The notes beneath the pieces are model-generated. The model saw only the letters and a list, made by a program, of their open reading frames with translations. It was not told the DNA's origin and searched no databases. From Amylostereum areolatum (Eukaryota; Basidiomycota; Agaricomycetes; Russulales; Stereaceae): a stretch of DNA of 64,000 bases. The stretch is taken from positions 558,001 to 622,000 of the forward strand of contig SAXG01000019.1 in assembly GCA_012932865.1 (NCBI GenBank), written 5' to 3'. Each line of letters begins with the position of its first letter. Position 1 is the first letter of the stretch. Position numbers and translations under genes: made by a program. Positions 1 to 7,784 of this stretch are shown piece by piece.

Positions 1-579
1 CAGCGAATTGTAGTTTCGAACTGTCAAACAATGTTCCAGATCTCGACAGTGCACACTGCATTGCTACGGATGAGGGGGAGCCTGGGGAGGGCGGGGAGCA
101 GGCACTGGCACAGGATTCTTATCCAGAACATGGAGATAGGATGTTCATGGTCGACATGAGTGGGCTTCTTCGTGATCGGATCCACAACGACCTGATCATG
201 CGCATTAGAATACCAAATCAATGCCTCGACACCACAGAGTTACACTTACCGCCGGCTGGAAGTGCTGTTTGCTCAAGCAAAGGAGCTTTGTTAAAAACAG
301 TGTGTCTCTCGAGACATGCAGCCCAACGAAGTGCATGATTGGCTCCACCACGTCCATCAGATCGTCCAAAGTTGAGCACATTGGCACTCTTTTGGTCCAA
401 GTAGGGAAGAAGTAGACATATTCCAGTGCACTCGTGCAGGGAGGAGTCGGCACCCACAATGTCAAGGTCAGTTTCCTTACGGGAGGAGGCAAGACGCCGG
501 CCACACCATACCGCGGGCGAGGTTGCGTGTATGACGTGTTTTGTTCCTTGTGGGGGACCTTCGTTTCGTACTTGGTGGG
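1..579. other. Unassigned flank left of the first gypsy element
   Basis: I see no recognisable gene here. Short open frames exist on both strands (the longest is about 137 codons on the minus strand at 205-618), but none shows a known motif and the longest runs into the LTR. The stretch is probably host intergenic DNA or an old repeat. Bases 580-584 (GAGTG) are the left copy of the target duplication of the adjacent element. Confidence 0.4.
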
Positions 580-692
580 GAGTGTGTTACAACTTGTCCA
601 AGGTACTTCATTTCCCATTGCCTTACTAGGAAGGACGTCGCTAAACGACGGATTACGACTGTGCCCCAGCTCGTAACCGTCTCAACGACGCT

Positions 693-790
693 GCCACAGA
701 TCGTCACCGTCTCGACGGCATAGCCTCGACGGTGCCACAGATCGTCACCGTCCCAACGGCATAGCCTCGACGGTGCCACAGTTCGTCACC
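693..790 (+). repeat. 41-bp tandem repeat inside the LTR U3
   Basis: About 2.4 copies of a 41-bp unit beginning GCCACAGATCGTCACC lie upstream of the TATA box. The same array sits in the 3' LTR at about 4788-4885. The LTRs of the long family C element have a different, shorter version of this region. Its position in U3 suggests repeated regulatory sites, which is inference only. Confidence 0.75.
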
Positions 791-847
791 GTAGATACTT
801 GATACAACCGTCGCCGAATGTACATATATTTACTCGACCTCCTTTCC

Positions 848-891
848 TATAAAAGGAGGCTCAACGAGCGAGCTATTCCCCAGCTCGTTCT
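848..891 (+). promoter_or_regulatory. LTR promoter: TATA box and predicted transcript start
   Basis: TATAAAAG lies at 848-855. About 34 bases downstream is AGCTCGTTCT (882-891), which is exactly complementary to the sequence just after the LTR (1128-1137). In the self-priming scheme known from Tf1 this would be the RNA 5' end. The start site is inferred, not measured. Confidence 0.6.
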
Positions 892-1127
892 CTTTGTAAA
901 TACAGGACTGTTCTGAATAAGAACCTCCTCTTAAGTATACTAAAGAGAATCCTAAGCGTACTAAGTCGATAGACTCGCCTAAGTCTTCCGCGAAGACTTA
1001 CTGCTTCGCCTATCGACCTTCATCTTCGTATAAACCGAGACGTCTGGATCACCTGATCCCACCTCTCACGCGTAAGAGTACTGTAGCCTGAGCCGCTTGT
1101 CACGTGATAAGGACCGTCCTTAACACT

Positions 1128-1137
1128 AGAACGAGCT
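1128..1137 (+). other. Self-priming PBS (Tf1-like)
   Basis: AGAACGAGCT lies two bases after the 5' LTR. It is a perfect 10-base complement of 882-891, the predicted start of the element RNA. No TGG start matching a tRNA CCA end is seen at the LTR border. This is the arrangement established for Tf1 of Schizosaccharomyces pombe. Confidence 0.6.
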
Positions 1138-1164
1138 CTCCTCTACACTAGCTCACCCTACAGT

Positions 1165-1845
1165 TTGGCGCAGAGCGTCAAACAAAAAACACCCACCACG
1201 GAGCCAGCGGAACAACCCGCTGAGAAAAGACCATCAGACTTCGAAGTCCCTTATCTCCAATCAGATTGTAGTCGAGAATTTCCCAACGGAAAAGAAAATC
1301 ATCACTGGACATTTGATCCCTACAATCTCATCTTTTATCACGACGGAGCTTTCACCGCGAAAGAAAGCAAAGGGACATACGCATACCAGTGGAACCCACC
1401 CATATACAGATACAACCTTCCCCCAGCAGCAGAATACTTCAAAGATAGATCCAAAAGAGAAAAGGAAGACGGAAGCTACGACAATTCACATTGGAAGCGC
1501 CCAGATTATTCAAGACCTCATATCGGGCCCCTCTCATCAGAAGAACTCTGGAAACACCCGGACGCACAGAAAGTCGAAGAGAAACCTTACACCGGGAATA
1601 TTAAGGACTACTGGGAATTTGATCCCGATACCGACACAGACGATATGACAACCGAACCACAGAACCCTCGAACCGAACTCCAGCATCCTCAAGAACCCGC
1701 AGCAGCCGCACCACCTCCAGAGGAAACCGCGCCAGAACCTAAGAGAACTATATCAAACCCCCAAATTAAGTCCGATCCCGGAGGAAGTCGAGAAAGCAGC
1801 CCATCGAGCGCAGCAGAAACGGAAGAACAAACAGAAGAACCCTAA
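1165..1845 (+). CDS. Pre-gag reading frame lacking an ATG start
   Basis: The frame is open for 226 codons from a TTG just inside the element to a TAA at 1843-1845. There is no ATG until about codon 160, so the start is unclear: non-AUG initiation, recoding or splicing are all possible. The product is hydrophilic, with aromatic clusters (WTFDPYN, YAYQWNPPIYRY, IKDYWEFDPD) followed by a proline/glutamate-rich tail. The long family C element encodes the same region at 21315-20303 on the minus strand. Families A and B have an analogous AUG-less pre-gag segment with a WYF-acidic-PYVE signature. No function is known to me. In this copy the frame stops just before the pol deletion junction. Confidence 0.55.
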   Translation: MAQSVKQKTPTTEPAEQPAEKRPSDFEVPYLQSDCSREFPNGKENHHWTFDPYNLIFYHDGAFTAKESKGTYAYQWNPPIYRYNLPPAAEYFKDRSKREKEDGSYDNSHWKRPDYSRPHIGPLSSEELWKHPDAQKVEEKPYTGNIKDYWEFDPDTDTDDMTTEPQNPRTELQHPQEPAAAAPPPEETAPEPKRTISNPQIKSDPGGSRESSPSSAAETEEQTEEP

Positions 1846-1875
1846 CTGAAGCACCCGGATTCCTCACAGGTGCTA

Positions 1876-3601
1876 ATGCAATCCCTGTGGCCCGAAGCGA
1901 CGAAGGTCCCAACACCCAATTCCCCGATACTCGAGAATCAAATAGCCCACATGATAGCCGGAGTAGCGATCGAGCAGGCCAGGCAGCGGATCGACGACCT
2001 CAGGAGGGAGTCGGCCGACGTCCAGGGCATCCTGGAAGATCACAACAAGATGCTCGACGAAGAACTCCACCAGCTGGATTTGAGGTACCTGACGCTCTCG
2101 ACCGAAATGGAGGAACGAGAGGTCAAGCTCCTTCGACGATTCAGGAAGCTAGCGCAGCGGCTATACTCAACGTCGCAGAACTCCGAAAGTTCCTCACTGA
2201 AGTCGGACTCCGAGTCAACTGGCTCAACTGGGAAAGACATACCTTCCGTGCCGCCTACGAAGGAGAAATCCTCCGAAGACGAATGGAAACTACCGGAGTT
2301 CCCCATATGTCGTCACGCGAAGGCCCCGACATCGACCTCATCTTCCATGGACATCACATCTCCCCGGGCTATACTGTTCGACCCGATCCCATCGCATCCA
2401 CCCTCACCAGACCCCCGTTCCTTCCTAACGCCCCTCCACGACCCGTCACCGCCCCCACGCCACCAGGATCCTTACCCATCCCCGGCATCACCCAGATTAA
2501 CCCCGTCCAGCCTCCCATCGTTAGAAACGGATTACCCGAAGAGCAGTTCAGACAGCCCCTGCCAAGAGAGCTATCGGGACAGTCCCTGGTCCTTCCAAAG
2601 CCCGGACAACCGACCGGACGACCGGCCAGCAGTCCGCGACCGATACCTAGGACACCTCCTCGGCTGCCTGCCGTGCCTAGACCGCCAACTCCATTCCCAC
2701 TATCTGCTAGCGACGCTCCCATGCCGTGGCACGGAAACCCAGCCCCTTATCCCTCATTCCTACGTCCGCACCCCGACCACGCTCGAAATCCCGTCACCCA
2801 GGATCCCCGAGTCACCGCACAGCGACGTAAACATGATTCTGTCGAGCCCGACGGAAGACCGTTCAAGCGGATCAGAGAGTTCAGACTCCCCGATGCATCG
2901 GGTGAGGAAGAACTTCAAGGAACTCAAGAAGATAGTCGATCGGATGATGGAAGACCGCGCTCGTCGGAGACAGGAACTCAACCTAACGGACGAGTCGGAC
3001 AGTTCAGCGGACGAATCGGACAGCTCGGCGGACAAATCGGAGAAGGACGACAGGACGAAGGAAGTAGCCGAGAATCCCTCGGACCCATGGAGCGACGAAC
3101 CAACCACGTGGACGCAAGAGAAGTGGGACGCGATTCCCTCGAAGCCGCGGAAACGCTGCTGGAAATGCGGCAAACGAGGCCATCTCCGCCGAGATTGTCC
3201 CCGTCGCAAGAGCGCTCCCCCTCACTTCCCCCGATCTCGGTCCTGTTATCCCCTCCGACCACAGACTCCTCTTCCTCACCCTCGCCCGGACCGTCCGGAT
3301 ATCAGTTACGGTCCAGGAACACTGATGTCCCACCCCCACCTCCGACGTACCGACGCTACCCGCCCGCGCCCACAGACAGCTTCTGGGATTCCTCACGCGA
3401 CGCGAGAGCCTGACGCACGAAGCCGCCCAGCACGCCACTGAGCAGTGGCTGTACTGGGAGGACGCAATGCTCCGCACTCAACAAGAACCACCCTCACGCT
3501 TCAATCACTCCTGGCGCGTCGACGATCTCTTCTGGAAGGAGACGGATTGGGACTTACAGGAAGCGGAGGAGTCGAAGGATCACTGGCCGGAACCCTGGTA
3601 A
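1876..3601 (+). pseudogene. Coiled-coil plus zinc-knuckle protein (family C accessory, one frameshift)
   Basis: ATG at 1876 opens a frame in the same register as the pre-gag. The N-terminal 95 residues are a strongly heptad-like helix rich in E, L, R and Q. A serine/proline-rich linker follows, and near residue 435 a CCHC zinc knuckle (CWKCGKRGHLRRDC) typical of nucleocapsid domains. The frame ends at 3439-3441. Comparison with the long copy shows one extra C near 3360; past it the conserved tail (ending DHWPEPW, TAA at 3599-3601) is in the next frame. In the long element this gene lies downstream of integrase, so it is a second gag-like protein, not the regular Gag. RNA binding is inferred from the knuckle. 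Confidence 0.65.
1887..3413 (+). CDS. Long open frame overlapping the zinc-knuckle gene
   Basis: A second frame is open without a stop for 508 codons over almost the whole zinc-knuckle gene. Its best part (about residues 93-160) looks like a folded domain: VAELRKFLTEVG, WLNWERHTFRAAYEGEIL, then GPDIDLIFHG. The rest is proline/arginine-rich. The long family C copy keeps the same frame from an ATG at 14434 down to about 13352, with a single stop (14093-14095) and then a frameshift, and the residues are well conserved. No ATG precedes residue 133 in this copy, so it would need the upstream start seen in the long element or a frameshift. It may be true overprinting, or a by-product of skewed codon use in the main frame. 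Confidence 0.4.
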   Translation: MARSDEGPNTQFPDTRESNSPHDSRSSDRAGQAADRRPQEGVGRRPGHPGRSQQDARRRTPPAGFEVPDALDRNGGTRGQAPSTIQEASAAAILNVAELRKFLTEVGLRVNWLNWERHTFRAAYEGEILRRRMETTGVPHMSSREGPDIDLIFHGHHISPGYTVRPDPIASTLTRPPFLPNAPPRPVTAPTPPGSLPIPGITQINPVQPPIVRNGLPEEQFRQPLPRELSGQSLVLPKPGQPTGRPASSPRPIPRTPPRLPAVPRPPTPFPLSASDAPMPWHGNPAPYPSFLRPHPDHARNPVTQDPRVTAQRRKHDSVEPDGRPFKRIREFRLPDASGEEELQGTQEDSRSDDGRPRSSETGTQPNGRVGQFSGRIGQLGGQIGEGRQDEGSSRESLGPMERRTNHVDAREVGRDSLEAAETLLEMRQTRPSPPRLSPSQERSPSLPPISVLLSPPTTDSSSSPSPGPSGYQLRSRNTDVPPPPPTYRRYPPAPTDSFWDSSRDARA

Positions 3602-3990
3602 GCGCGCGGATAGACTTTACCCATCATCATGCACTCGGACTTTCTCTCTTCCCTCATCATTACGCCCTCGCATCTACCGCTTACGACACTTCTCGGACTA
3701 ATCACGGACTGCGCCCTCATTCGCACGCATATTTTCCTCGGACTTCTCTACTGTACCAGTTTCTATCGCTATGAGGAAGGCGAAACGCTTGATATTCTCT
3801 CCGCGACGTGTTGGACGCGTCGCCTGCTTACGACTCAGTTTTGATTATGTACGAATCATCGCTTACGATTGCTGGCAATGATTACATCATTGCCCCTCCG
3901 CATCGTAAGGATAAAAAGGAAAGCTACAAAGACCACAACATCCTCAGACATCGTCTAAACAAACCCACTCGCACCACCCACACCAACCAA
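3602..3990 (+). other. Spacer with a small conserved hydrophobic ORF
   Basis: Between the zinc-knuckle gene and the 127-aa gene, a 71-codon ATG-started frame (3629-3844) encodes a hydrophobic stretch (LITDCALI, IFLGLLYC) followed by YRYEEGE and a basic end. The long family C copy encodes the matching residues on the minus strand, ending at 12298. I cannot say whether it is translated. Nothing else is visible here. Confidence 0.35.
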
Positions 3991-4374
3991 ATGTCTTCCA
4001 CCCTCACCTCCTCATCGCGCAACCTCTCCACCACCGACCACACTCCCCCTACCACTCCTCCTCCCTCGCCCGTCCTCTCGCGCACTCCCACGCCCGACCC
4101 ACAAGACAAAGAACTCCTTCGTCATCTCAAGAGAGTCACGGAACTCTTAAACCGTCCAGACGTCGCTCGCGCGATGAAGAGGCCGAGAAGCCTAGACGAA
4201 GAAGCCATGCAAGAGTCGAAGGGAAGATGCGGCATCAAGGGACTCTTCCGAAAACGCGGGCCTCGGTTCAAGAGCCCGGATCACGCGACGTCAGCAAGGA
4301 TAGGACATCGGTTAGGGGCTACTACGATAGACGAAGAGGACCTGAAAGTAGTAGAGGCGTTGTTAAAGCGATAG
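3991..4374 (+). CDS. Conserved 127-aa protein of family C (function unknown)
   Basis: The 127-codon frame starts MSSTLTSSSRN and ends VVEALLKR. The N-terminal 40 residues are Ser/Thr/Pro-rich. The middle is helical and charged (ELLRHLKRVTELLNRPDVA, then AMKRPRS), followed by a basic glycine segment (KGRCGIKGLFRKRGPRF). The long family C element carries an intact gene of exactly the same length at 12152-11769 on the minus strand, with about 80 percent of residues kept, which argues for real coding. It sits between the zinc-knuckle gene and the membrane protein. I recognise no family. A basic nucleic-acid- or protein-binding role is possible but unproven. Confidence 0.65.
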   Translation: MSSTLTSSSRNLSTTDHTPPTTPPPSPVLSRTPTPDPQDKELLRHLKRVTELLNRPDVARAMKRPRSLDEEAMQESKGRCGIKGLFRKRGPRFKSPDHATSARIGHRLGATTIDEEDLKVVEALLKR

Positions 4375-4446
4375 AATAGAATTCTATCGTTGAGGTCCGG
4401 ACAAGGATATAAAGAGTGAACATCAGAAAGCGACAAACCCAGAAGC

Positions 4447-4818
4447 ATGATGCAATCATCACAATCACCCGATCTCGCGATTTTCAATACGCCCACTCCA
4501 CGCTGGCTTATCGCCGTCATCAGCATCATCGTAGGACTTACGATCCTCACATTCATCGCATCAACAATATTCCTTCTCCAATGGCGGAAAGCGAGCGATC
4601 GACAGCATGTTCAAGACATCCCACTAGAACCGCTTCGATTCAGAAATCTACGAGACGTAGATTCTAGAGAGGGGGATAGTGTTACAACTTGTCCAAGGTA
4701 CTTCATTTCCCATTGCCTTACTAGGAAGGACGTCGCTAAACGACGGATTACGACTGTGCCCCAGCTCGTAACCGTCTCAACGACGCTGCCACAGATCGTC
4801 ACCGTCTCGACGGCATAG
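4447..4818 (+). CDS. Small one-pass membrane protein reading into the 3' LTR
   Basis: The 123-codon frame has a short polar N-terminus (about 18 residues), one strongly hydrophobic helix (WLIAVISIIVGLTILTFIAS onward, about residues 20-46), then a basic QWRKASDR stop-transfer and a polar tail. The frame crosses the polypurine tract and continues about 45 codons into the LTR. The long family C copy has the same gene at 11693-11283, also reading into its LTR. By the positive-inside rule the N-terminus would face out. Its 3'-terminal position is that of env in retroviruses, but one helix with no signal peptide or fusion-like features does not make it an Env. Role unknown. Confidence 0.6.
   Translation: MMQSSQSPDLAIFNTPTPRWLIAVISIIVGLTILTFIASTIFLLQWRKASDRQHVQDIPLEPLRFRNLRDVDSREGDSVTTCPRYFISHCLTRKDVAKRRITTVPQLVTVSTTLPQIVTVSTA
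4665..4679 (+). other. Polypurine tract
   Basis: TAGAGAGGGGGATAG directly abuts the TG of the 3' LTR, as expected for the plus-strand primer. It overlaps the membrane-protein reading frame. Confidence 0.8.
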
Positions 4819-5220
4819 CCTCGACGGTGCCACAGATCGTCACCGTCCCAACGGCATAGCCTCGACGGTGCCACAGTTCGTCACCGTAGATACTTGATAC
4901 AACCGTCGCCGAATGTACATATATTTACTCGACCTCCTTTCCTATAAAAGGAGGCTCAACGAGCGAGCTATTCCCCAGCTCGTTCTCTTTGTAAATACAG
5001 GACTGTTCTGAATAAGAACCTCCTCTTAAGTATACTAAAGAGAATCCTAAGCGTACTAAGTCGATAGACTCGCCTAAGTCTTCCGCGAAGACTTACTGCT
5101 TCACCTATCAACCTTCATCTTCGTATAAACCGAGACGTCTGGATCACCTGATCCCACCTCTCACGCGTAAGAGTACTGTAGCCTGAGCCGCTTGTCACGT
5201 GATAAGGACCGTCCTTAACA
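4680..5220 (+). repeat. 3' LTR of the short family C element
   Basis: This is a 541-bp copy of 585-1125 with the same ends, TATA box and 41-bp repeat array (about 4788-4885). It is followed by the target duplication GAGTG at 5221-5225. Confidence 0.93.
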
Positions 5221-5485
5221 GAGTGGGCCATTGCGAGCATGGCAGTACATCAGCAACTTGACACATTTAGTTGGGGAGTTACCGGTATTTGATGGACAGT
5301 TATGAGACAGTTGGCTTCTTGCGCTGTTCAGCCGGTTAAGGAAACTCCAATCAACCCGGTAACTGCCCGCAGCTTGCCGCGCGCGCCCCGGGATTTGCCC
5401 AAAGGCTAAATCGGGCCTGCTCTAAAGTCAATTAACCGTGGGACAGCTGACTCACTCACGCGGCTACTTCACTCACCGTGCCAGC

Positions 5486-6140
5486 TAGAGCTCTTCATGA
5501 GTGGCTATACTCGTGAGTACCTGTATGAGTACCTGTAAGGCACATCCGTGGGTATTGCCATCCGCGGATACGAGTACTCGTGTGCCTGATACTCGTGAGA
5601 GTACAGGTATGACTTTTGAGCTCACAGGTTACCTGTGCAAGTACCTGTCAAATACCTGTCAGATACTTTGGCAGGGTTGATCTTGATATAATTACAAATA
5701 ATAGCTATTGGATTGGTATAAGCATTATCTCTTGCAGATCCTTATGTACTGTTGTTTCCATTGTGGCTCCTTTCTCATCCCTTTCCTCTCCTCTCCTCAC
5801 ATATATGATTGAAAGCCTTGCATGGTACGCTGTATCATAACCTGATGCATGTCTACCTGTACCCAAATGTTACTGGCATTATCCTCACCTTCAAAATGGA
5901 GTGTCAATATGCTTAACAGAGCTTCCAAGGTGAGTCTGAGAAGGCCCCTGCTGCCACTTATATCATATTTTCTAGGAACAACAGGTACTTGTCATACCTG
6001 TGTATCCGCGAGTGGGAGTATCCGTGCCACAGGTACCTGTGTGCCTGATACTCGTGAGAGTGGGAGTATAAGATCTGGAGCCACAGGTACCTGTCTCAAG
6101 GTTGCAGGTACCTGTAAGAGTGCACTCGTGAAGAGCTCTA
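5486..6140. mobile_element. hAT-like MITE, 655 bp
   Basis: Termini TAGAGCTCTTCATGAGTG (left) and its near-perfect inverse at the right end (17 of 18) are flanked by a perfect 8-bp duplication GTGCCAGC (5478-5485 and 6141-6148). Both features are diagnostic of the hAT superfamily. Many ACAGGTACCTGT-type palindromes lie near both ends and are probable transposase-binding sites. It encodes no transposase. The right 42 bases of another copy survive at 21828-21869. Confidence 0.88.
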
Positions 6141-6149
6141 GTGCCAGCG

Positions 6150-6560
6150 CACACCTTCTCTCCTCACGACCACCACCACTCCCACCATCGTCGTCCCTCC
6201 CTCTCTCCGCACTCCCACCACTGCCTGGGCCTCGTCACCCGCTGCCTCGTCGCCCATCCATTCCGTTGCCCCTCCACCGTGTCGCCCCGCTTTGCGTCAC
6301 CCCCGCTTTGCATCACCCCTGCTTTTGCGTCCCCTTTGCTGCCTCGTCTCCTGCACCGCCTTGTCTCCCCTCCATCATCGCATCCCCTCCGTCATTGTGT
6401 CACCCCTGCCATCGCATCTCCCTGCGCCTCATCGCCCCCACCACCTCGTCAACCCCGCCGCCTCGTCAACCGTGCCATCTTGTCGCCTCGATGACTTGCT
6501 GCCTGTGCCTCGTCGCCCGCGGTCTCGCTGCCTGCGGTCTTGTTACCCCTGCAGTTTCGT
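6150..6560 (+). repeat. C/T-rich low-complexity tract
   Basis: Degenerate repeats of CGTC, CACC and GCCTCGTC run through the core of the TIR element. Several frames are open only because the repeat lacks stop codons. The same composition recurs at 38266-39200 in the second copy of the element. Confidence 0.7.
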
Positions 6561-6997
6561 TACCCCCTGGTCTCTAGTTCACCTAGGTTATACTTCAATT
6601 GGTGTTCAGTTGACCAACCTCCCAATGAATACGTGGGTTTTGGACCAGTTTCGAAGTTTGGGTGTTTCGCCTGTTTTATAGGTTATACAACTCGGCAACT
6701 AGCCAAAACATGCCTTAACTCAATGTGATAAGTTGCTGATGTACGGTTCCTCACATTTTTCTGTCCCAAGTTCCTCACATTTTTCCATCCCCAAGGTCAA
6801 ATTTTTTGAACCTGGGTGTTCAAGTCTTTTGTAGGCAGATGTCAAATTCTAGAGTGTGCCATTGCAAGCATGGCAGTACGGGTCCTCGCATTTTTAGGTC
6901 TCAAGGAGTCTTTTGAACCCTAGCATTCAAGTCTTTTGTAGGCAGAGTTTGAATTCTTTGAACCCGGGTGTTCACATTTTTGTAGGAAGAGTTCAAT

Positions 6998-7124
6998 GCT
7001 CACGCTATTTGCATTGGGGTGTGGGAGCATGCAAGCGCTCACATCATTTGTGTTGGGGTGCGGGAGCGCACAAGTGCTCACACCATTTGTGTTGTGGTGC
7101 GGGAGCGCGCAAGCGCTCACTCTA
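6998..7124. repeat. 39-bp tandem repeat, about three units
   Basis: Three successive units contain GGTGCGGGAGCGC, AAGCGCTCAC and CATTTGTGTTG with a 39-bp period. Around it (6745-7286) are related T-rich repeats (CTCACATTTTTC, TCTTTTGTAGGCAGA). No gene is visible between 6745 and 7286. Confidence 0.65.
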
Positions 7125-7286
7125 TTTTGTCCTGCATGATGTGTGATGAACTTATGGTCGTAATTCTACAGTATCCCAGCCTTCTTGCAACAGATGTTAC
7201 ATGACCAAGTAGTGGAAATGACGTGGTTCGCGTGCAACCTGCACACCAGCTACATCATTCAGGCCCCCGGTGTATCCCCTAAGAAC

Positions 7287-7758
7287 TGTTGAACAGACTT
7301 ATCTAAGTCAGTGAGACGCTCAGTCGAAGGGATACTTCGAGTTATATATTATACCTTATCCAAGTCAGTGAGATGCTATAGTAAGGTATGTAAGCCAGAG
7401 AGAAATAAGTAGAAGGTATGAAGGATTGCTCACCTCAGTTGAAGGGATACTTCAAGTGAGGAGGCAGGACGAAATACGAGAGCCTTATATACCCAAACCG
7501 CTGTGCCATAAGAGCCAATCATAAAAGCCATAAGAAAGTGGTGCCATAGTGTAGCATAATTAATCAGCACCAAGAGTGCGCTCAGTCATCCACCACAGCT
7601 TTCATGTGAAAGCGTACAGTAAGAATCACATGCTCCGCACAGCCTCGCACAGCCGATTCCATATTGTTCCGGTTCTTCCCAGAACCTTCCGTTCCTTTCC
7701 GTCACATATTACATAATGTAGTTGAAGCTAGAGATCATCCGTATTACTATCTTCAACA
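7287..7758 (-). repeat. 3' LTR of the copia element
   Basis: The 472-bp segment has TGTTGAA..TTCAACA ends. Read on the minus strand it begins directly after a purine-rich tract (7759-7770). A TATA-like TATATAAGG lies on the minus strand at about 7485-7492. The matching 5' LTR is not in the window because the element is truncated. Confidence 0.85.
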
Positions 7759-7770
7759 CTCCCACTTAAT
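7759..7770 (-). other. Polypurine tract of the copia element
   Basis: On the minus strand AAGTGGGAGTG immediately precedes the LTR start. Confidence 0.7.
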
Positions 7771-7784
7771 GGGATGATCGAAAG

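Larger units (their letters stand above)
585..1125 (+). repeat. 5' LTR of the short family C element
   Basis: The 541-bp LTR has TG..CA ends. It carries a TATA box (848-855), a predicted transcript start region about 34 bases further on, and a 41-bp tandem repeat at 693-790 present in about 2.4 copies. It matches the copy at 4680-5220 almost base for base; the visible differences are around 5101-5110. Confidence 0.93.
585..5220 (+). mobile_element. Short Ty3/gypsy element without pol (family C deletion derivative)
   Basis: This is a complete LTR element. Two 541-bp LTRs (585-1125 and 4680-5220) start TGTTAC and end TTAACA, and the 5-bp duplication GAGTG lies at 580-584 and 5221-5225. The 3.55-kb interior encodes a pre-gag region, a coiled-coil/zinc-knuckle protein, a 127-aa protein and a one-pass membrane protein, but no protease, reverse transcriptase or integrase. 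Every internal part aligns in order with the long family C element at 10955-21827 on the minus strand. The enzyme-coding section is missing at one junction near 1843-1850, where the two parental sequences share a short purine-rich match. It is therefore inferred to be an internal-deletion derivative that needs enzymes in trans. The near-identical LTRs suggest a fairly recent insertion. Confidence 0.9.
5249..6740. mobile_element. Non-autonomous TIR element with C/T-rich core, copy 1
   Basis: Inverted termini begin ATCAGCAACTT (left) and end AAGTTGCTGAT (right), with similarity over about 28 bases. They are flanked by GTAC at 5245-5248 and 6741-6744. A paralogous uninterrupted sequence at about 6853-6900 (GCATGGCAGTACGGGTCCTCGCATTTTT) looks like the empty site. 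The core (6150-6560) is a pyrimidine-rich run of CGTC/CACC motifs without a believable gene. A hAT-like MITE sits inside. A second copy with the same ends and the same kind of core is at 38102-39573. No transposase is seen. The 3-4 bp duplication may fit a Harbinger-type origin. Confidence 0.6.

Noticed and set aside
1161..1176. TTTGGCGCAGAGC as a tRNA-primed PBS
   Set aside because: It lies about 36 bases from the LTR end, not adjacent, whereas a perfect self-priming complement is adjacent.
6998..7124. CRISPR-like array
   Set aside because: Only three 39-bp units without unique spacers, and the genome is eukaryotic.
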